This document shows, piece after piece, positions 12,192 to 22,157 of a DNA stretch of 64,000 bases. Where the stretch lies: NCBI GenBank assembly GCA_031835245.1, contig JAVKOQ010000021.1, positions 289,506-353,505 of the forward strand. Reading direction: 5' to 3'. Source of the stretch: Balamuthia mandrillaris. Lineage: Eukaryota; Discosea; Longamoebia; Balamuthiidae. The translations under genes were made by a program, and so were the position numbers. Under the pieces are notes generated by a model. That model did no database searches. It had not been told where the DNA came from and saw nothing but the letters and a program-made list of their open reading frames with translations. The stretch's first letter is position 1, and each line of letters opens with the position of its first letter.

Positions 12192-15100
12192 CTAAACATG
12201 GTTTTCCTCTATCGTTCGGTGCTGTTGGTCGTTGCTTTGGCGGCGTCGTGTGATGCGCAGTTGCACAATTTTGATTTTGTTTTCCAAGGAGGCCAAAAGG
12301 CGTATCTGTCCCTTCTGCTCTTGAGCCAGTTCCAGCCTGCGAATGGTTTCCCAGTTTACGTGCTTGGAGCAACCTTTCTTCAAACGCGTGCAATAACCAG
12401 ATTCAAAGTCGCTGGTAGGGCAACCACAGAGCTGGTTACTTTTGATCTTCTGTGTTTGGTGAGAGCAGGAACGAGAGAGGCCAAAATTTCGGTAAGCTAA
12501 AGCGGAGCAAGGAAGGAGAGATGAAAAAAGAACGCAGCGAGGCACAAACCCGCTTCTTTTCAGAGTGGAAAGGACAGGCGTCCCTAAGGCGAGTACAGTA
12601 GCTTCCGTTCCTACTGTCATAGTAATTGCAAAACGCGATGGTGACGCCATCGGCAGTTACTTGGCTCTCAATCTTATTGGCGCTGCTGCAGGCCGTTCCT
12701 TCGATTTTGGCATAGCACTGCTCGCTGTGGCGAGCAAAGCTCTTAGCTGGGATGGGCTGCCCACAGGAGAAGCAGTCCCGAAGGTCGTTGCCGCCGCCTC
12801 TCTCGACGTCAACCTCCTCCGCGGCCTCCCCGTTCTTGGAGACCAACGTGGCAGAGAACTCGATGGCCTGCTCCAGCACTTGACTCTTTTCTTGCAAGCT
12901 CTTTAGGTGCTTCTCCACCTCCCTTTTCTGTTCTTCCAGAGACTCCAACTGTCGCAGATCCGATTCGTCAGAGGAAGAGAGCTGCTCCTCTAATTTCAGC
13001 GACCTATTATTTTAAAATGTTACCGGTGGGGGGACTAACAATAAGCAAAGGGAAGAAAGAATAGAAGAAAGACAACCAACCGTTTCACAGGAGAAAAGTC
13101 TTGTACAGCAGTGATGACTGAGCTGAAAGCCAAGGAGCCAGCATCGTCGGAGGGAGCGGCTAAGCCCAATTCCACCGCCAACGCGGATGCCGATAGTGGC
13201 GATGGTGAGGGTTTCGGCCGTTTTGTTGTCGTTGCTGTTGCAGAGGTCCGTTGCTGTTGCTGCATCATAAGCTTCCTCTTTGCCACCTCAAGACCGCACC
13301 CGTCGCTACAGTACTTAGAGTGAGGTTTCGCTGTTTTGCCACAGTTTATGCATGTGCGAGGCGGCCGAGTGGGATATACCTCTCTCTATTGTTTCCAGCA
13401 GATAGAAGGAGAGAAAGAAAAGGTAAAAATGTTGAAAGAAATAAACAAAGGCACAACAAATAACAAATACACAAAATGAGAGAGGGAGAGCGCGGCCTGC
13501 CTCTGTATCAGTTGCTAGTTACCTCCTCCTCTTTCGCTGCGCTGGTCAGCTGAGCAAGAAATCTCGTGCTCTTGCTGTGATGGCTCGATGATGACTTTGG
13601 TTCCTTCTTTTGCTTGCGTTGTTGCTGTAGCTGCTGTTGTTGTATTTCTCTCCTTCGTTCCTTCTTCTGACGCCTCTCTTTCGCTGCTCTTTCCTTCTTC
13701 ATCTTCTTTTTCTGACAGAGGGGGCACAGGTAGGTCTTTAGGGACTTGGCTTCTTTTTCTGAAATGTTGACGCAGGTGCCGTGGTACCATTCATCACAGC
13801 CATCACAGGCGATCATGAACAGATCTGCGTCGTATGGACGACGACATATACAATATAAAGCGTTCGCATCTTCTTCCTCTTCTTCGCCATCCTCCTCTTC
13901 CTCACATTGTGGTGCGTCTTCCACTTCTTCTTCCTCTGACTCGAGCGGCGATTCATCCAACTCCTCTCGATGAGAAGCGGACCTCCGTTTTCGGTCTCGG
14001 CGTCCAGTTGTTTTGGCATCAGTGTGGCTGTCTGTGGTGTTGGCAAGGTCCTCGCTGGAAGGGATTTTTTTCTTTCTTCCTCGCGTAGAGTTGCGTGGCT
14101 TGGTTAGTTCGACTTTAAGGCGTTGTTGTTGGCTGGCTGAGTGAGGCGTCTGGTGTTGGCTTTTAGGGGTGGTTTTGGCGGGGCGAGTTGCTAATGTTCG
14201 GGAGTCGGGGTTGCTTCGGTTAAGTTTTTGTTTGATCTTGGAGGGAGCATGTCGGTAGGATTCATCCTCTTCGTATTGTTCCTCTTCTTCGTAAATTATT
14301 CGTTTTTTCCGTTTTTCGCTGTTCCTCACGGAGGCTACGAGAGGAGAGTCTCCTTTTTTTGTCCTTCTCTTTGGACGTATTTGTTCTGGAGGATCGTCTT
14401 CCCATCGCTCCTCCTCGCCACTGCTCCTTGAAGAAGAACTGGTTGCAATTTGTTCCATTTTAGCTCGTCTAGGAGGAAGCTGTGATAGAAGACGAGCGAC
14501 ATCTTCGCTTTTCTGCACTAGATCTTCTTCTTTTAAAGGTGACCCCTACGGTTGCGTCCGAAAGGCGGAAGGAGAAAGAAAGCGCAAATGTTAACATGAG
14601 CTTCTGATATCATATGAGAGCAAAAGAACAAACAACAAAGAGCGTACCCGATAAGGAGATGTACTATAGTGGGAGGGGGAGGAGGCTTGACGTGAAGGCG
14701 ACTTGGTATGGCCAAGTCGACGACCAGAATACATGTGGCTAGAGGTGGCGATAGGCGGTTGTGTGTGTTGTTGTGGGTGATTCTGAAGCTGCTGGTCAAA
14801 GCCAGAAGAGGAAGAAGAGAAGGACGAAGAGCGAGAAGAAGAAGAGGGTGTGGTGTTGTCGGGGTTTTTGCCTGTCGTGTCCTCAAATGAAGGAGATTCT
14901 AGGGCATCAGAGTCCCTGTTGCTCGATAGCAAGTACTCTATGGAGGCTTTGGTGGGCTTCTTTGAACCTGCAGAGAAAGATAGTGCGGAGGCTAAAGGCG
15001 GAGAGGAAGGAGGGGAGCCGCCAAACGGAGGAGAAGCTGGAGGAGAGCCGGAAGAGGAAAGGCCGCCAGTCTTGATCCTTTTTCTTGGGGGCAAGGCCGT

Positions 15101-15343
15101 CCTGCTTCTTGTATTGCCACCGCCGCCATCGCCGCCATGGTTGAGGTTGTGGTTGCTGCTGTTGCTGGCGGCGGCGAGGAAAGTCTCTGCATGCATGGCT
15201 GCGGTTGAGGAGGTGTTGTGGTGGGGGTGATGGATTTGTTGGAGCGGACGGAAATGAGGGGAGGGCAAAAAGGGGGACGTCGAATCAAGGTTGTTGTTGA
15301 TGGAGACCAAGAGGTGACCGTCCACCGCGCACTGGCTGCTCAT
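12192..15343 (-). CDS. Cfp1/Spp1-like PHD-finger subunit of the Set1/COMPASS histone methyltransferase
   Basis: I join what looks like several genes into one. It starts at 15343 (MSSQCAVDG) with a Ser/Pro-rich low-complexity N-terminus to about 14650. An exon from about 14513 to 13508 carries charged sequence and then a PHD finger (YCICRRPYDADLF, CDGCDEWYHGTCV, YLCPLCQ near 13710-13860). A small exon at 13240-13375 encodes TCINCGKTAKPHSKYCSDGC, matching the zinc segment after the PHD in CXXC1/Spp1. Then come a coiled coil (12850-12960) and the zf-CpG_bind_C region: CFSCGQPIP and FCNYYDSRNGSYCTRLRDACP near 12600-12790, and CGCPTSDFESGYCTRLKKGC, then WETIRRLE near 12280-12420. These proteins read H3K4me3 and tether Set1. 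No CXXC CpG-binding finger is visible, as in yeast Spp1. The stop is at 12192. I am confident of the family and moderately confident that it is one gene. Confidence 0.82.
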
Positions 15344-16173
15344 TGAATCGAAAAAAACAGCTACACCAAGAGCAGGAGGGAGATCTCCTGGCTATTCTTT
15401 CGTTCTCAGGGTGCCAGTTGAAATCACACACGCAAAATTTGAAACAGTAAACAAAAGGTTGTTTCTTGGTGGTTGCTTAGGCAGAGCCGTGTGTGTGCAA
15501 AATAATTAAAAAAAAGCGCGAGATGAAGTAGCAAAGGGGAGAGACCCAAAAGTCGGCGGGTTGGCAAATCCCTTCACCACCCTTCCAAAAATATTGCACC
15601 CAACAAAAGAAGTCTTCGCTATGCTCTCCCTTCCCCGTTGCAGTTTTTTGTTCCTTCGCAAAAAAAACAGAGAGCAAAACAAAAAAAAAAGGGGAGGGGC
15701 ATTTGGGTTGTGGCGGGCACGGGGAGGGCAACCGCATCTACAGCACAAACTCAACACAACTACAGCGCCTTTGCCCCCAGCCATGATTTTTAGTCCATTT
15801 ACAAGAAAAATGAAATAAAAAATGAAATATATATATTTTCTTTCTCGTATCCTTGCATTTTTTTTTTCGCAAGATGCCCATAGCGACCGGAGAACCGCCG
15901 TGGAGATTTCATCTGGCTATACTGTTTCTGTCTAATTTCTGTCGATTCTCCGCCACCAACAACAGCAGCATGGACATCACGAGGCCCTGTGTGACTTGCT
16001 CGCACTTCACGCCGCTTTGCGTTCCTTTTTGTTGATGCCTCAAAGAGGGCAGCAGCGTTCTTACCGTGCATGGCTGGTTAATATCATAGACGTAACGTGA
16101 GATACCAGTTGCGGCCAAGTTGAGCTCCGTTGCAGGCAAACGAAAAAAAAAAAACGGTTGATTTCAAGTATAT
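15344..16173. other. Intergenic region, no confident gene
   Basis: This 830-bp region lies upstream of the Cfp1-like start. It is partly AT-rich (ATATATATTTTC near 15828). A bottom-strand open segment (about 15909-16139) has no ATG at its head, and a GTAAGA/CACACAG pair could be read as an intron, but I see no start or homology. It is left as UTR/promoter. Confidence 0.35.
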
Positions 16174-16589
16174 TTATCGCGAGCCTTGGTTGGGCGAGGG
16201 GGAAGAAAAAGAAGAAGGGACGACATCGGAGAACTTGTTGTCCTCTTCAAACTCTCCCACCTGCTCGTACTTGAATACCACGTTATTGGCCGTGGCAAAC
16301 CGGTCCATTTGCACGAGAGCAGTGTATGCCTCCTCTCGCATTCGTTCTAGCTTGGCTGGGTCACTCACATGACGGTTCGTCCGGAAATCTAAGTCAAGGT
16401 TTTTTGGAGTTAAAAAAAAATGAACAACTTCAAACAAAAGCCAAAAAAGAGAAGCTCACCTTCTCGGATGTCTTTGATGATGCTCTGTCTTTTTACACTT
16501 GGGAAACGGTAGGCCGAGCGAAGCAGCCTCATGTACAAGTGCCTCGCTGGCAGCTGCTTCAGTTGGTTGGTGGCAGCGGCGCTACTCAT
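16174..16589 (-). CDS. Small LYR-motif (Complex1_LYR family) protein
   Basis: Two exons (16589 to about 16459, then about 16390 to 16174) joined with GTGAGC...TTAG and a split Asp codon give about 112 residues. The N-terminus holds LYMRLLRSAYRFPSVKRQ, then IIKDIRE/DFRTNRH and ADPAKLERMREEAY-like helices, the usual spacing of mitochondrial LYR proteins, which bind acyl-ACP and serve in Fe-S cluster or respiratory-complex assembly. The motif reads L-Y-M-R where most members have L-Y-R. The C-terminal 35 residues are acidic/Ser-rich and extend past the typical domain. The subfamily (LYRM1, 2, 4, 9 or NDUFB9) cannot be told by eye. Confidence 0.75.
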
Positions 16590-16733
16590 TTTCTTGCTTC
16601 TGTCCTCCCTTGGTTTTTGTGTGTGTGTGTGTGCTCTTCGTGACGACGTGATAACAAGCATTTGATGCCGACAAACGTGAAGCAAAAAACAAAGCAAAGG
16701 ACAGCCACATGAGTTATTCTTAAATGTACAAGC

Positions 16734-18267
16734 TTACAGTTGGCTTCTAGGTTTCAGACCAGTGGCAGCCCTCACAGTGACGCCCAAGCTGGGCTCCAAC
16801 GCAGCGAAGCCAGGAGAGCCCGTTAAGCTCAGCCCACACAACGAAAAGTAGGTGTGGAGCAAGTCAGGATGGACGCCGGGGCACTTGCTAAAGCCCCCGT
16901 AGTTAGTTTGGCAGCTAAATGTGAAACCCTGGGTAAGCTCCTTGTTGACAAGATCGATGGCACCCAGTATGCTGAGCGAGCCGCCCACCCAGAAGGAATA
17001 GCAGGTGTCGGGGTCCTTGTTGACTCGCCCTTGGAAGCCAGAGATTTGTCTCTCTATCAGCCATTGGAGGAGAGTGTCCCTGTGTGGCAGCTTTGGAAGG
17101 GCCTCCATCAGGGTTAGAGCGGCCAGGGCACAGTAGGTGGAGCCGCCATGGGCTTCTTGGCCAGGCCCTTGTGCCAACGCTCCCTCATAACTCTGTTAAT
17201 TGGGGAAAAAGTTAAAAGGAGAAGAAACAGATAGCGGCTCTCTTTCTCTTGCATGTTGTTTGATAGTGTAATGCGAACCTGACTACTGAGAATGTACTGA
17301 ACGGCAGCGTCCACGTTCACCCCGCTCCAATCCTGCAACATGTGAGATATGGCGGCAGCACAGTATATGAATCGAACGTCGCTTTCGCTGCCAGCTATCA
17401 CCGGACAGAAGCTGTTCAACATTTTAAAAAAACAAAAAACAAAGTAAGTATCAAGTTTGTTCCTTTTCATTATGACGGAAAAGGAACAAAAGAAAGGAAA
17501 CGTGAGTATGATATGACAAACCTGCCGTCCTTGCATTGCAAACCCTTCAAACCTGCGATAATAGCCTTGCGATCGACACGGCCATAGTCATCGCCTAATA
17601 TGCGGAGAGTGCAGAGGGCTGTGTACGTTACCGCAATGTGGCTTTGGTCCAAAAAAAGGCCGGTTTCTGGTGCCAGCTGGTTTTCATAGATGTTATTGTC
17701 AGTTGAGAGACGAAAGAATACGAGAGAGTTGTGTGTGAGGGAGAGGAGAGAAGAGAGAGAGAAAAGAGCGTGAAGGAGAGCAAAGAAAAGAGGAGAAAAA
17801 ATGAATAACAAGAGAGAAAGAGTTACGCAAGAAGGGTTCCATGGCAAACCAAGGAAAGGAGAACCTCTAAAACCCCATCGTGGTTTGTCTTTTAAGGGCG
17901 CAAATAAAACCAAAAAAAAAGAAGAAAAGATTAACGACAGTTCAAAAGAAATGGATTGGACAAGACAGGACGAAACCGTACCTTCAGGGAGAGGCTTGGA
18001 AGGAGGCAAGATCTGCAACGAATAGATCCACTCGATGGCCTGCTGCTTGTCAACAAGATCCAAGCGGCCGATGAGGTCCAGAGCGCTCACCACGAAATAA
18101 AGGACGGTCAAGCGGTTGCTGTCTTGCCCTTGGTAGGGCGTGGGCAGCACGTTCAGGTTGGCTTTCAAAAATTGCACGTGCCGTTTGTAGGAAAAAGTTG
18201 GGTCAAAAGCTTCTTCCGGGGCCTTGGAAGCCTGCTGCTGCTCCTCTGCCTTGGGGACCGCTTCCAT
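16734..18267 (-). CDS. Geranylgeranyltransferase type I, beta subunit
   Basis: Adds geranylgeranyl to CaaL-type C-termini (Rho/Rac, Rap), pairing with a separate alpha subunit. The start at 18267 gives MEAVPKAEEQQQ, then KRHVQFLKANLNVLPTPY and GQDSNRLTVLYFVVSALDLIG, the standard N-terminus. Internal repeats of the alpha-alpha barrel follow: DQSHIAVTYTALCTLRILGDDY near 17570-17650, DVRFIYCAAAISHML near 17340-17380 and GGSTYCALAALTLM near 17110-17160. The zinc ligands are visible as Asp and Cys in DPDTCYSFWVGGSL (about 16980-17020) and His in HPDLLHTYFSLCGLSL (about 16810-16870). It ends at 16734. Five or so exons can be seen. The mevalonate-derived donor links it functionally to the HMGR gene in this window. 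Confidence 0.93.
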
Positions 18268-18415
18268 CTCCGCGTCACTCTTTTCTTTTGTGCTTATTTT
18301 TAAGTTGCCAAGTCGTCCTGAATAGAACAGTCCTGGTTTTTGTGTCGTCACGACAAAATAGCCCACACAGGACCAAAATAAAGTGGGCAATACACATGAA
18401 AGCAGACCAGAGGTC

Positions 18416-18534
18416 GGATACGGCCATACTGCGGAGAAAGCACCGCTTCCCGTCCGATCAGCGAAGTTAAGCTCCGCCAGGCGATGTTAGTACTGGGGTG
18501 GGTGACCACCCGGGAATCCATCGTGCTGTATCCT
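18416..18534 (+). rRNA. 5S ribosomal RNA
   Basis: A 119-nt segment begins GGATACGGCCATACTGC and ends GTGCTGTATCC; the two ends pair as helix I. Internal landmarks include the box A region AGCGAAGTTAAGC, the loop CACCGCTTCCCGTCCGATC, GTTAGTACTGGGGTGGGTGA and ACCACCCGGGAATCC (box C region). It resembles, from memory, the 5S of Acanthamoeba. It stands alone rather than in a tandem array, which fits dispersed 5S genes. Pol III transcription from the internal promoter is expected, with termination at the T-run that follows. Confidence 0.96.
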
Positions 18535-18536
18535 CC

Positions 18537-18543
18537 TTTTTTT
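18537..18543 (+). terminator. Pol III terminator of the 5S gene
   Basis: Seven T residues begin two bases after the end of the mature 5S sequence, the standard Pol III stop signal. Confidence 0.85.
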
Positions 18544-18563
18544 GCTTTCTTACATTCCTCCCT

Positions 18564-18969
18564 TTATTGGCAGCGCTTCTCGCCATTGCTTGATTCGACC
18601 ATGCCATAGGCTGCAGTACTTGGAGCCGTGAACATGTTGTTAAAGTTTTCCACTTGCACCTTCCTTTCGAACTTGCAGTTATTCTTCTCGCAGTTGATAG
18701 CCGACTGGAGCAGAAGAGTTGTTCCCTTTGGAAGAGCGTCAGTACAGCAAAAGAACGTAATACTATGCGGAGTATCAACCACACCGGAAAGACAGAAGAA
18801 GTAGTCCATGGGCGCTTCAGCAGTTTCCGGGGTCCTGGCCGTTTATACATCACGAATGAAGCATTCCAGCAGAAGTCAGAACCTTCGCGTCATCTGCCAG
18901 GTCATCGTTGAAGTTGGTCGTGTTGGTGTTCTCACCATAGGGCTTCTTCGAGGTAGTACCGACTCTGAG
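18564..18969 (-). pseudogene. Unidentified Cys-containing protein fragment, interrupted
   Basis: Read right to left, an open segment (about 18969-18853: TTSKKPYGENTNTTNF, then DDLADDAKVLTSAGMLHS) reaches a TGA. A second frame then runs from the downstream side (PETAEAPMDYFFCLSG, then ITFFCCTDALPKGTTLLL) to a TAG/TGA-type stop at 18564. A GT...AG of only 19 nt (about 18834-18852) would restore the frame, which is shorter than a normal intron, so this may be a frameshifted copy. No family recognised. It lies tail-to-tail with the 5S gene. Confidence 0.3.
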
Positions 18970-20114
18970 TTACGTCAGTGGAAAGATGAAAGCAAGCGTG
19001 TGTGGAAGCTGGTGCTCCGAGCAGACCGCACGAACGAGAATGGGAGGCAAGGTCGCACGATACGTTAGTTAAAATGGTTACGTCATCAACTTGCTAGAAA
19101 AAGTAGTGCATGCCGTCAAGTTGGAAACCTCGCCAAAAGAAAAATGAATAACAGCAAAAGAAAAGACGGGAAGCACGCAGCATGGGCGCTTACTTGCAGC
19201 ACGGGCAAATCTAGTTAGCTGCAACCACACGCCATTTGTCGCAACCCACGAAAACATGATAGTTTGGGGGAAAGAACTTTCCCGCCAAAACAAAAATACA
19301 ATCCAAACACAAACGAACGACAGGCCAGGGACACACTTTCGCCACTACAAAAAACGTAGCAGGACACAAGAAAACCAAAAAAAAAATGTCTTGGCCGTGC
19401 CCACCGAGCAAGCAAGCTTTACTCGTTTACGAAGGAGAACGGAGCGAGCAGCAACGCCACCTCGCTGGAAGCAGCTGCCCGCCGCCGCCACCACCGCCGC
19501 TGCCCTCCACCAGTGACATCACCTCCTCGTCAAGCAGAGCGTGGAGAAGCTGCTTGCTGCTGGCGCTACGCGTGTGCAACTTTTTGGCTCGGCCGTGTGG
19601 AACCCAGACCCGGGGGACATCGACTTTGTTGTGAGCGGCCTGGACGAAGAGCGTTGTTTTGTTTTGTGGCTTGGTCTGGAGAAAACCTTTGATTTTCTTT
19701 TTGATTGCCTGAGAGTTGAGGGAGTTGTTGGGTCTTCCTTGGAGGAGGCAATCCAGAAACACGGGTACCCGTTGCTCTCCGTCTCCCATTTTAGCTTGGT
19801 TTTTGTTTGTTTTTTTTTTCAACTTACCTAACGCAATCGCTTGACAAAGAATGGATGTAACAAACCCAAAAGGCCTTACCCTACCCAAGAGAACGTACTC
19901 CCAGCTTCAGTTCAGGGACGAGTTTGTAGCAGAGATTCAAAAATCGAATTTTGAGAGAGTGTTCCGATGTGGTAACGGGGCGACCAATTGGGGAGTACGT
20001 TTCTTCACTGTGTTTTTTTTTTCCTTGAAGCTTTCTTCTCACATGAAGAGCAGCTGTTCAAAAATCTTCTCGATTTTTGTACAGTCTGGGTGTCAGTCAG
20101 TCTATTGACTGTAC

Positions 20115-20358
20115 AAAAGGAAGTAGAAACATACACTTCGTTGTTACGCGCCTTTCTTAGCGTATGCAGCATATCCAAAGCCTTTGGTCTAAGGGCGTCC
20201 TGGAAAAGCGAAAGGCGTGCCTTGTGATGCTGCTTTGCTGGAGCAATTTCAGTTGCAGTGGGTGAAGTTGCAGGACGCCCTTAGACCAAAGGCTTTGGAT
20301 ATGTTGCATACGCTAAGAAAGGCGCGTAACAACGAAGTGTATGTTTCTACTTCCTTTT
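20115..20358. repeat. 88-bp near-perfect inverted repeat with 68-bp spacer
   Basis: The left arm 20115-20202 is the reverse complement of the right arm 20271-20358 at 87 of 88 positions (single difference GCAGC versus GCAAC-type). The right arm lies in the coding direction of the surrounding gene pieces; the left arm is the flipped copy. RNA across it would fold into a long hairpin. Confidence 0.95.
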
Positions 20359-20660
20359 TCTGAGCGTTTTGTTTAAAAAAATGATTTAACACAGCTGCTG
20401 TTAATAGTTATAGCCACCAAATAATGCGATTTAGCGAAGCTAGCCTGCTTGAGCTTCTAGATATGATTACTAAAGAGTAAGCTTCTGTCACATCCCTTAT
20501 ACGAGCATGCTAACGTTCTGCTATGCAGTCCAGAAGTGTTTGTGGGCAACTCCCTGATTGCCAAAAAGTGGCCACCCCCTGCGCCAGAAGGCGTTGCGCA
20601 ACCACTGACCGAGTGGAAGAACAATCAGGTCAACAAAATCGAAAAAAATATTCACAAAAA

Positions 20661-20735
20661 GCCCTAAAAATGGTGAAGGCTGAACTGGAAGCCCAAAGAG
20701 ACAATGCCCTAAAAATGGTTTCCTGTTCAGCCTTC
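20661..20735. repeat. Short direct and inverted repeats
   Basis: GCCCTAAAAATGGT occurs at 20661-20674 and again at 20706-20719. GAAGGCTGAAC at 20675-20685 is inverted as GTTCAGCCTTC at 20725-20735. This small complex repeat lies 300 bp downstream of the large inverted repeat. Confidence 0.85.
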
Positions 20736-21077
20736 ATTGCTTCCACCATTTGGAACGAGAGGAAAAGAGACGGTTGAGGGAAAAGCTTTCCAAGACGGTC
20801 AAAAAGAAAGAGAAGCAAAAACCAACAAAACACTGTGATTAAAACCGCGCCGCCTGCAAGAGGCCAGAAGCCTAAGGAGAACTACATGGCCCCTGGCGTC
20901 AATGTGGCAAGCAAGGTTACGGGACAACTACAAGCCTTCCTTCGACCCTGCTTCATCATGCCTTTTGGAGCTCTGGTACTGGTCCTCGTTTACCTCCTTC
21001 TGATGCTGAAATAGAGGAAAGAAGCCGTTTGGCGTTGACCGTCCTGTAATCATTTTTTTTTTTGGGCATGGAAGGGT

Positions 21078-21097
21078 GCAGTATGGCCGTATCCGAC
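21078..21097 (-). repeat. 5S rRNA-derived 20-bp fragment
   Basis: On the bottom strand this reads GTCGGATACGGCCATACTGC, identical to 18413-18432, that is, the first 17 nt of the 5S gene plus three flanking bases. The rest of the 5S sequence is absent. It is preceded on the top strand by a run of T (about 21053-21063). Confidence 0.85.
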
Positions 21098-21345
21098 ATC
21101 TTCCTTCCTTTCTTGCAGGATGCCCCATCCCACTTCTCATTCACCGCATGCCTGTCGATAGTGTTGCCGGTGACGTTCTTGCAGCATCCGTTGAACTGTC
21201 CATTCTGATGACTGATTCCATGGTTCGCTGATTTTCGATCGGATGGGTCGCCTGCTCTCAACCTCACATCATGGTGGATTGGAATTAGTAGACCTGAGGG
21301 AACGAGAGTTTGTTTTGCTTAGTTTAAACGCGTTTTTTATTTTGT

Positions 21346-22076
21346 TTAAAACACTTGTACAGCTTCTTCTTCATTGTTGTCAAGTTGAAAGGGAATGGTC
21401 CAAAAATAAAATCCTCCTTTCTCTATCATCTGCCATGTAGATGGCCATTCTAACCTATTTGAAAATAAAAGAGGAAACTGAAACGTCTTGGCTTGGTTAG
21501 CTGATCGCCATGCATCTTGTCCAACGCCATGCAGTTGCATTGCAGAAAAAATGGCTAGCAGTTCAACTTCCAACAATGGAAGCCTTTTGACAATTACCCA
21601 TATTTTGTTTTGTTCTACTTCATCTCTTTTTACTTCCACTCGGTAGCCTGGAAGATTTCGCACAACCAGGACCACAGCATCAGTCGTCTGAGCACGCCAA
21701 AACCAGATGTCTAGTGATTGGCTGAATTGCAAATAATGTCCCACACACGCGAAAAGAGTTCTCAGCTCTTTCCTCACCCATAACCAAGGCGTTGAGGGCT
21801 AGGGCAACACAATGGCCCAGCAAAGCAACCCAGAAACCATCTTCTCGGCCAACATTGGCTCTGATCAAGTGTAGTATCTGTTCTATCTAGCGTAATCTCT
21901 GGATGACAGTTCCCCCAACAACTGTCTCTTATGGTTAAACCTATTTTTCTCTCCTTCGAGGAAGGTGTGGGGTTCTTGTGGTATGCTGGCTTGCCGGCTG
22001 AACCGGCCTCACACCGCGGATCGGCTCTGCATAGCACTCCTGCAGAGTTCGTTGCAACGGTCCACCTCTTTACCAT
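21346..22076 (-). CDS. Hypothetical protein, unrecognised; possible mobile-element remnant
   Basis: Overlapping bottom-strand frames read like protein rather than noise: 22076 to about 21870 (SAGVLCRADPRCEAGSAGKP, RDSCWGNCHPEITLD), 21868-21680 (NVGREDGFWVALLGHCVALA) and 21777-21346 (TLFACVGHYLQFSQSLDIWF, then VVLVVRNLPGYRVEVKRD). A GTGAGG...TTCAG pair near 21720-21775 could join the last two. No family recognised. The lack of ATG-led full frame and the neighbouring repeats suggest a decayed element, but that is inference. Confidence 0.3.
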
Positions 22077-22157
22077 TCATTCCATTACATACAAAGATAA
22101 CTCTGATATTGAGAGGTAAAGCAAGATGAGAGTGAGCGAGAGAGAAGGGCACTAAAA

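Larger units (their letters stand above)
19386..21014 (+). pseudogene. Nucleotidyltransferase-like gene, probably broken
   Basis: Several in-frame coding-looking pieces lie in order on the top strand. Near 19535-19640, VEKLLAAGATRVQLFGSA then PGDIDFVVSG resembles the G-S...D-x-D core of the pol-beta nucleotidyltransferase fold. Near 20235-20365 comes LLEQFQLQWVKLQDALRPKA ending VYVSTSFF and a stop. At 20394-20650 two pieces join across a GTAAGC...TGCAG intron (SYSHQIMRFSEASLLELLDM, then PEVFVGNSLIAKKWPPPAPE). Near 20800-21014 a basic tail leads to a hydrophobic C-terminus (FGALVLVLVYLLLMLK), a possible tail anchor. I cannot connect these into one reading frame. The 88-bp inverted duplication sits in the middle of the middle piece. 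It may be a decayed gene or an expressed gene with unseen exons. Confidence 0.35.

Noticed and set aside
12186-12500. Top-strand 104-codon frame with a signal-peptide-like start
   Set aside because: It is antisense to the last exon of the Cfp1-like gene, which has clear zinc-motif homology.
15909-16139. Bottom-strand frame of 76 codons with a hydrophobic stretch
   Set aside because: No ATG at its head, no acceptor upstream to add an exon, no recognised family.
19427-19888. Bottom-strand 153-codon frame
   Set aside because: It is opposite the nucleotidyltransferase-like piece and begins and ends in low-complexity poly-Gly; the top strand has the recognisable motif.
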